Assembly (NCBI GenBank): GCA_964429695.1
Contig: CAYSCS010000108.1
Span: 1 to 9,530, forward strand
Reading direction: 5' to 3'
Length of the DNA stretch: 9,530 nucleotides
Source of the DNA: CAYSCS01 sp964429695
GTDB lineage: Bacteria; Acidobacteriota; Aminicenantia; Aminicenantales; Aminicenantaceae
Under the pieces are notes generated by a model. It worked only from the letters and a program-made list of their open reading frames with translations. It did not search any database and was not told where the DNA came from. How positions within the stretch are numbered: position 1 is the stretch's first letter; the number at the start of each line of letters is the position of its first letter. Shown here one piece after another: positions 7,698-9,530 of the stretch. The position numbers and the translations under genes were made by a program.

Positions 7698-9062
7698 TAT
7701 CTTTATGCCATAATTTATTAGCTTCTTATAAAGATTGCTTCTTGGAGTATTAATTTCCCTCGCTGTCTTGGAAATATTCCATCCATTCTCATCAAGCTTG
7801 GCGAGAATAAACTCTCTTTCCGCCAATTCTCTGAAATCCTTCAAGGTCTTTACACTCTTTATTTGGGGAAGAGAAACCTTCTCCTCGCCTCTTATTTGTT
7901 CAGGAAGATGCTCAAATTCTATTATATCTTCATCAGTCATGATTATCAACCTTTCCACTACGTTCTTTAACTCCCTAACATTTCCCTTCCAGGCATATCT
8001 CATCAACGCCGCCAGAGCCTCCTCAGAGAATTTTTTTGGCTTAAAGTTGTTTTCTTGAGCATAATTCTTAGAAAAATACTCAACAAGAAGTGGAATGTCT
8101 TCTTTCTTCTCTCTGAGAGGAGGTGAATATATGGGAACGACATTCAAACGGAAGAAAAGATCTTCTCTGAAGTTTCCCTTCTCTATTTCCTTTTTCATAT
8201 CCTTGTTTGTAGCGGCAATAACTCTTACGTCCACTTTGCTTATTTTATTTGAACCTACTTTTTGAACCTCTCCCTCTTCAAGAACTCGTAATACCTTTGA
8301 CTGGGTCTTGAGGCTCATATCCCCTACTTCATCAAGGAAAATTGTTCCTCCGTCAGCGAGTTCAAACTTCCCCAGCTTCCTTTCTGTTGCTCCCGTGAAT
8401 GCGCCTTTCTCATGGCCAAAAAGCTCACTCTCTATTAGTTCTTCTGGAATGGCTGCACAATTTACCTGGACAAACCTCTCTTTAGCTCGCAGACTGTGGC
8501 TATGAATCGCTCGGGCTATCAATTCCTTCCCAGTACCACTCTCTCCATAAATGAGGACAGTAGCATTTGTGGGAGCTGTCTTTAAAATTTCGCTCCAAAG
8601 TTTTTTCATCAAAGGATGATTTCCTATAAGTTCATATTTTTTTTCCGCTCTCTTTCTTAAATCGAGGCATTCTTGCTGGAGTTTGTTCTGATCTAAGGCA
8701 TTTCTGATGCTCAACAAGACTCTTTCTCGATGAAGTGGTTTTTCTAGAAAATCATAAGCTCCCAGTTTTGTGGCCTCTACTGCAGTCTGAATAGTTCCAT
8801 GTCCTGAAATCATAATCACCTGGGGGGAATAAGGTCTCTTCTTTATTTCTGCCAATACTTCAAGTCCATCGACATCAGGAAGTTTTACATCCAAGAGTAC
8901 AAGGTCAATCCCCACAACCTGCTCTAAGGTTTCGATTGCTCCTTGGCCATCTGAAGCCTCTAAAAAATTGAAACCTTCATACTCTAGAATCATTCTCAAT
9001 GACTTGCGAATATATTCCTCATCATCCACAACGAGGATCTTTGCTTTTTGATGAGTTTTCAT
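7659..9062 (-). CDS. Sigma-54-dependent response regulator, NtrC/NtrX family
   Basis: This is a cytoplasmic two-component transcription activator of 467 residues with the three classic parts. The receiver domain (about 8-122) has acidic Asp13/Asp14, phospho-acceptor Asp58, Ser86 and Lys108. The AAA+ domain (about 146-385) has Walker A GESGTGKE (173-180), the sigma-54 contact loop GAFTGA (220-225), Walker B IFLDE (241-245), and WKGNVREL (358-365) in the sensor II region. A Fis-type helix-turn-helix lies near 427-453, and its RSNLYKKLINYGI end resembles NtrX-type proteins. All activity residues are intact. The start at 9062 has AGAGAG upstream as ribosome site. The extra C-terminal tail after the HTH (about 455-467) is encoded by sequence that also forms the 5' part of rnpB. 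No sensor kinase gene is visible. Target genes are unknown. Confidence 0.95.
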   Translation of the reverse strand: MKTHQKAKILVVDDEEYIRKSLRMILEYEGFNFLEASDGQGAIETLEQVVGIDLVLLDVKLPDVDGLEVLAEIKKRPYSPQVIMISGHGTIQTAVEATKLGAYDFLEKPLHRERVLLSIRNALDQNKLQQECLDLRKRAEKKYELIGNHPLMKKLWSEILKTAPTNATVLIYGESGTGKELIARAIHSHSLRAKERFVQVNCAAIPEELIESELFGHEKGAFTGATERKLGKFELADGGTIFLDEVGDMSLKTQSKVLRVLEEGEVQKVGSNKISKVDVRVIAATNKDMKKEIEKGNFREDLFFRLNVVPIYSPPLREKKEDIPLLVEYFSKNYAQENNFKPKKFSEEALAALMRYAWKGNVRELKNVVERLIIMTDEDIIEFEHLPEQIRGEEKVSLPQIKSVKTLKDFRELAEREFILAKLDENGWNISKTAREINTPRSNLYKKLINYGIKIKAGGGKAVTPFS

Positions 9063-9191
9063 TTCAATCTCTCTAAATTCTGCAGATTTTATTTCATTTT
9101 ATTAGAAAATTTTAACATAACCTGAAAGAATATTAAAATAAATCGCTCTTTTCCCGAATATTCGAATAACAGATTCTGATTTTCTTCGGGT
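9063..9191 (-). promoter_or_regulatory. A/T-rich upstream region of the regulator
   Basis: About 130 bases lie between the regulator start and the terminator-like hairpin. Three - strand TAAAAT hexamers (9086-9091, 9096-9101, 9109-9114) each match the -10 consensus at five of six positions, but none has a good -35 box at 16-18 nt. A perfect 10-bp palindrome CGAATATTCG (9155-9164) could be an operator. No coding frame of interest is seen. A promoter for the regulator probably lies here because transcription arriving from the right would meet the hairpin. Confidence 0.3.
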
Positions 9192-9235
9192 AAAAAAAGA
9201 AGCCTCTATTTCACCAGAATGCTGGTAAAATAGAG
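9192..9235 (-). terminator. Possible intrinsic terminator reading leftward
   Basis: Positions 9204-9217 and 9222-9235 form a 14-bp inverted repeat with one non-Watson-Crick position and a four-base loop. On the - strand the stem is followed within a few bases by a run of seven T (9192-9198). On the + strand no T-run follows, so any terminator is directional. It would stop - strand transcripts leaving the insertion sequence before they reach the regulator. The stem is A/T-rich, so its strength is uncertain. The stem may instead be part of the insertion sequence end. Confidence 0.45.
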
Positions 9236-9240
9236 ACGCA

Positions 9241-9297
9241 ATGAAAAAATTAAAAAGTTTCACCCTCCAGGTGAAACCCAAAGTGGTGAGTTTATGA
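9241..9297 (+). CDS. Possible 18-codon leader peptide before the transposase
   Basis: An ATG at 9241 opens an 18-codon, lysine-rich frame (MKKLKSFTLQVKPKVVSL) that ends with TGA at 9295-9297. Its stop overlaps the transposase ATG as ATGA. The arrangement would suit translational coupling, and the frame spans a perfect 8-bp hairpin. It has only a weak ribosome site. I do not recognise the peptide, and it may be incidental. Confidence 0.3.
   Translation: MKKLKSFTLQVKPKVVSL
9257..9277 (+). repeat. Perfect 8-bp inverted repeat in the transposase leader
   Basis: GTTTCACC (9257-9264) and GGTGAAAC (9270-9277) are exact inverted copies around the five-base loop CTCCA. The hairpin lies between the insertion sequence end and the transposase start, with its 3' arm 8 nt upstream of the GGTGAG ribosome site. 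It could limit transposase translation from read-through messages, or bind a protein. That role is inference. Confidence 0.5.
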
Positions 9298-9530
9298 TAC
9301 ATCAGAACATCCAAAATTTCAAACTTGGTTCCCTTCATCGCACCAAAGCCACTGCATCCAGCGGCCTGGCTCTACTGCTGACCTTCGCCAAAGATATCGG
9401 GTTGGCGAAGCAGCTCGACCGGAGTTTTTCTCATCTCAAGCTCCGGGAGCGCGGCTATTCGCTCTCGGCCAAGGTGATGTCGTTTCTGCAGATGGTCATC
9501 AAGGGAGGCGACAGGCTTTCAGACATTGAT
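9294..9530 (+). CDS. Transposase, probable IS1380 family, N-terminal part
   Basis: The frame is open from ATG 9294 to the window end (79 codons), so the gene continues outside. The segment reading GLALLLTFAKDIGLAKQLDR, then RERGYSLSAKVMSFLQMVIK, then GGDRLSDID, fits the N-terminal pattern of IS1380-type DDE transposases, in which a (S/T)xxGL helix is followed by RGYS and then GGDxLxDI. The catalytic DDE residues would be beyond the window. GGTGAG (9285-9290) provides a ribosome site four bases before the ATG. The same frame is open upstream to a TAG at 9231 but without a standard start. Base composition differs from neighbours, with many GCC, CTG, CTC and CGG codons. Family assignment is from pattern recognition of a short piece. 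Confidence 0.72.
   Translation, partial: MIHQNIQNFKLGSLHRTKATASSGLALLLTFAKDIGLAKQLDRSFSHLKLRERGYSLSAKVMSFLQMVIKGGDRLSDID

Larger units (their letters stand above)
9203..9530 (+). mobile_element. Left part of an insertion sequence, probably IS1380 family
   Basis: The right edge of the window holds the start of a transposase gene whose base composition is clearly richer in G and C than the genes to its left, consistent with recent transfer. The left end is not proven. I place it at about 9203, where CCTCTATTT begins with the CC common at IS1380-family ends. The right end, the opposite inverted repeat and the target duplication are outside the window. Confidence 0.6.

Noticed and set aside
7443..7721. 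92-codon + strand open frame
   Set aside because: It lies antisense to conserved RNase P RNA and the end of the regulator gene, and it is an artefact of the structured RNA sequence.
7735..8058. 107-codon + strand open frame
   Set aside because: It is antisense to the AAA+ and DNA-binding parts of the regulator, which are fully conserved on the - strand.
9102..9338. 78-codon - strand open frame crossing the insertion sequence border
   Set aside because: It crosses both inverted repeats and runs antisense to the transposase start. There is no recognisable product.
1..9530. CRISPR array, tRNA, defence island or other undescribed multi-gene system
   Set aside because: No regularly spaced repeats, no tRNA-like cloverleaf and no nuclease, toxin or defence domains were seen. 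Apart from the insertion sequence, the genes belong to known families.

Overview
The window comes from a bacterium of moderate to low GC content. The RNase P RNA is type A, which argues against Bacillota, whose RNase P is mostly type B. The regulator is of the sigma-54-dependent NtrC class. Nothing here fixes the phylum, and I do not name one.

Layout. Positions 1-200 hold no recognisable gene but contain an exact consensus sigma-70 promoter (TTGACA, 17 nt, TATAAT at 159-187). Positions 201-5908 hold five tightly packed + strand genes, nuoJ, nuoK, nuoL, nuoM and nuoN, which encode the proton-pumping membrane arm of respiratory complex I (NADH-quinone oxidoreductase type). After 120 nt, positions 6029-7300 encode an ArsB/NhaD-like (ion transporter superfamily) permease of unknown substrate on the same strand. 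Converging on it from the - strand is rnpB, the catalytic RNA of RNase P (about 7319-7697). Immediately upstream of rnpB on the - strand, and physically overlapping it, is an NtrC/NtrX-family response regulator (7659-9062). Its last 12 codons and its stop lie inside the 5' part of the RNase P RNA. To the right, a - strand terminator-like hairpin and the left part of an insertion sequence, probably IS1380 family (from about 9203), run off the window end. Its transposase is visibly more GC-rich than the other genes.

How the parts work together. NuoJ and NuoK, plus the three antiporter-like subunits NuoL, NuoM and NuoN, form the ion-translocating module of complex I. All key membrane Glu and Lys residues are present, so the module looks functional. 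The permease could be co-transcribed with it and might be ion-coupled, but that is inference. The regulator and rnpB form a second unit of opposite direction. The insertion sequence sits where a partner sensor kinase gene could lie.

The main points of interest are the overlap of a protein gene with rnpB, the exact promoter that would give nuoJ an almost leaderless mRNA, and the hairpin-rich leader of the insertion sequence. I found no CRISPR array, tRNA, rRNA or defence system. Apart from these points the region is ordinary core genome.
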